A stretch of DNA of 64,000 bases from Rhea pennata (lineage: Eukaryota > Chordata > Aves > Rheiformes > Rheidae). Position numbers and translations under genes: made by a program. Location: contig NC_084702.1 of the NCBI RefSeq assembly GCF_028389875.1, positions 67,677,582 to 67,741,581 on the forward strand, in the 5' to 3' direction. The notes beneath the pieces were generated by a model. The model was given only the letters and a program-made list of their open reading frames with translations, had not been told where the DNA came from and did not search any database. How positions within the stretch are numbered: position 1 is the stretch's first letter; each line of letters starts with the position of its first letter. Positions 62,607-64,000 of this stretch are shown here, piece after piece.

Positions 62607-63919
62607 GTAAGACTTAAGAATTACAAAGATGTGCTTACCGGGAGCTAACCAGTTGTTTAAGTTCAGAAGATCTGTAACATGCTGTGCTTACTATTATTTT
62701 GTTCTGTTGTCATCGATGTCTTGCACTGTTCCGTAATTTGAACTTAAAAGAAAGCTTAGGACATGACCTGTGGCAAAAAATAGGTGTGCGTGGAGATGCC
62801 ATGTCTCCACAGCCGTGCTACCAGATTGGATACAGTGCTGTGGGGATAATGCTACTGCAATCTAATGATTAGCCAAGGGCTGTTTACACATTACTTCATG
62901 TTCCAGTAAGCATCAATCATTAAAATTTAGGTGTAACTTTATGAACTGTGAGTGACCCCATATTTCAGTGCCTGCTTATAGGGCAAGATCTTACAAGTTT
63001 ACTTTTGTAGGATTTGGAGCCTAAAAAGGTGGTGCTAAAAGGGAATAGCAGTACTGTTGCAGCCATGATCCTCTCCTGCCATGGTCTGTTGAAGGAAGTA
63101 ATATCCTTATTAGACTCCCATATATGAGGAAAGGGAGATGACGACCTCCTTTCTGGTACATATTCCCTTCTTCCCCTGCCCTGTTGTCAGCCTCCACAGA
63201 CAAACACAGCCATGGATTCAGGGGTTCCTAATGGTTTCAGTATTCAGTCATTCTCTGACAAATTAGTTTTTTCTTCAAGGAATTGCCTTTTTTTTTTTTG
63301 TCCATTTCCTAATTACAACTGAGATTAGAACTATCAGAGTCAATTGACAAGTCCTGCAGAAGCATCATTTGTTTCTGTTAATTATAAACTGAGCTTTTTT
63401 ACACCCAGTAGGTACGACTGCTGTTTCCTATTAGATTCCTTTGTTCCCCTCGCTGTACAGTTAATTCCCAATATAGAGCACACCTTTGCTTAAAGGTAAC
63501 TGGGCCAATTCTAGCAGTTGAGTTTTCTCTAATAGCTACAATTACTATTGAAATATTGCATAAAGAGAGTTTTGGGGAGGAAGAGGTTGTTCAGGAGTTC
63601 TGCCCTTCTGAGTCTGCAGATTGTACGTCCTAAGTTAAAGAGTTCATGGTGAACAAGATTGGGTTAGTTTCATGTATCACTGTGGTCCTCTGAAATTGCC
63701 CATGTTCCAGGTAATTGCGCCTTTTAAAAAAAAAAAAGATCGGTGAAATGTTTTTGTGAGTTGCCAACTTCTCGCAGGTGACTTCATAGCACCAGCTGTC
63801 CTAGTCGCTAATCAGATAACTTATTTGTCTTTCTGATTCTCTTGGTTCTTTTAAAATCTGATTTTTCAGAGCTAAACTTTTTTTCTTAGAACTGAGGTGT
63901 TTTTTCTTTAATTTTTAAG
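62607..63919 (+). other. LIFR intron, no other feature
   Basis: About 1.3 kb of non-coding DNA ending in a long T-rich tract and the acceptor TTTTTAAG at 63919. Only short chance frames are present. Confidence 0.65.
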
Positions 63920-64000
63920 TTCATCCAGAAACTCCAGAAAAATTAACTGTTTTTGGGAACAGTCCTACAAGTGTCCATCTGCGTTGGTATATAAATGGCA
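63920..64000 (+). CDS. LIFR: LIFR exon (partial, cut by window end): second module, C-terminal subdomain start (residues 420-446)
   Basis: Acceptor CTTTAATTTTTAAG, entered in phase 1. It encodes (V)HPETPEKLTVFGNSPTSVHLRWYING and runs off the window at base 64000 without a donor. The HP-TP opening and the V-L-W strand pattern fit the second FNIII fold of the second binding module, which in complete receptors ends in another WSXWS box. The exon's true end and about 60 percent of the receptor lie downstream. Confidence 0.92.

Larger units (their letters stand above)
29847..64000 (+). other. LIFR: LIFR gene span in this window (5' part, incomplete)
   Basis: Nine coding exons with consistent phases translate to about 446 residues of a class I cytokine receptor. 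The domain order signal peptide, cytokine-binding module 1 (with WSDWS), Ig-like, cytokine-binding module 2 matches LIFR and not OSMR, which has only a half module before its Ig domain, nor IL6ST, which starts with an Ig domain. Individual blocks (SDMPLEC before WSDWS; VFPQD and VGSD in the Ig module; APDTPQ at the module 2 start) are LIFR hallmarks. The receptor pairs with gp130 to bind LIF, CNTF-family ligands and relatives and signals through JAK/STAT3 at the plasma membrane. The 3' half of the gene is outside the window. The start of the span is the inferred first exon. Confidence 0.88.

Noticed and set aside
50901..64000. Assignment of the receptor to OSMR or IL6ST
   Set aside because: The presence of a complete cytokine-binding module with WSDWS before the Ig-like module, and SDMPLEC and VFPQD-type blocks, fits LIFR; OSMR has only a partial first module and IL6ST starts with an Ig domain.
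1..64000. Search for tRNA, rRNA, CRISPR-like arrays or intact retroviral genes
   Set aside because: None recognised by eye: no cloverleaf with B-box in context, no regularly spaced repeats, and no retroviral gag/pol/env motifs.

Overview
The window looks like bird nuclear DNA (another sauropsid is not excluded). The evidence is CR1-type LINE 3' ends carrying the ATTCTGTG tail motif, a compact CpG-island promoter, and a spliced vertebrate cytokine-receptor gene. No prokaryotic or organellar features were seen. Nearly all long open frames are chance frames in intron, intergenic DNA or GC-rich repeats.

The one clear gene is the 5' part of the leukemia inhibitory factor receptor gene (LIFR) on the + strand. 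I rebuilt nine consecutive coding exons by joining canonical AG/GT boundaries with consistent phases: 50901-50982, 51656-51776, 53770-53921, 56132-56295, 57580-57754, 58095-58364, 60449-60578, 62443-62606 and 63920-64000+. They encode about 446 N-terminal residues: signal peptide, first cytokine-binding module with the C-x9-C-x-W pattern and a WSDWS box, Ig-like module, and the first half of the second cytokine-binding module. The rest of the receptor (WSXWS of module 2, three FNIII domains, transmembrane helix, cytoplasmic tail; roughly 1,090 residues in the family) lies beyond base 64000.

Layout. 1-29.2 kb: no recognisable coding gene; presumed 5' intergenic DNA with two CR1 fragments (6.93-7.10 kb + and 12.35-12.98 kb -), diverged duplicated segments at 14.2-15.4 kb and 16.5/18.75 kb, and simple repeats. 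29.2-30.36 kb: strong CpG island, the likely LIFR promoter and first exon. It is directly preceded by an almost perfect 180-bp alternating purine-pyrimidine tract. 30.4-50.8 kb: presumed first intron, holding a second CpG-rich block at 40.84-41.15 kb (possible alternative promoter), a weaker one at 44.5 kb, and an old CR1 at about 47.4-47.8 kb whose tail runs into a (TC)n-T(n) tract. 50.8-64 kb: coding exons and their introns.

The most notable points are an in-frame, phase 0-0, 114-nt open segment with good splice signals inside a LIFR intron (57061-57174), which could be an unrecognised cassette exon; the Z-DNA-prone tract at the promoter; the second CpG block; and a perfect 14-bp inverted repeat in an intron. 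I saw no clearly new multi-gene system.
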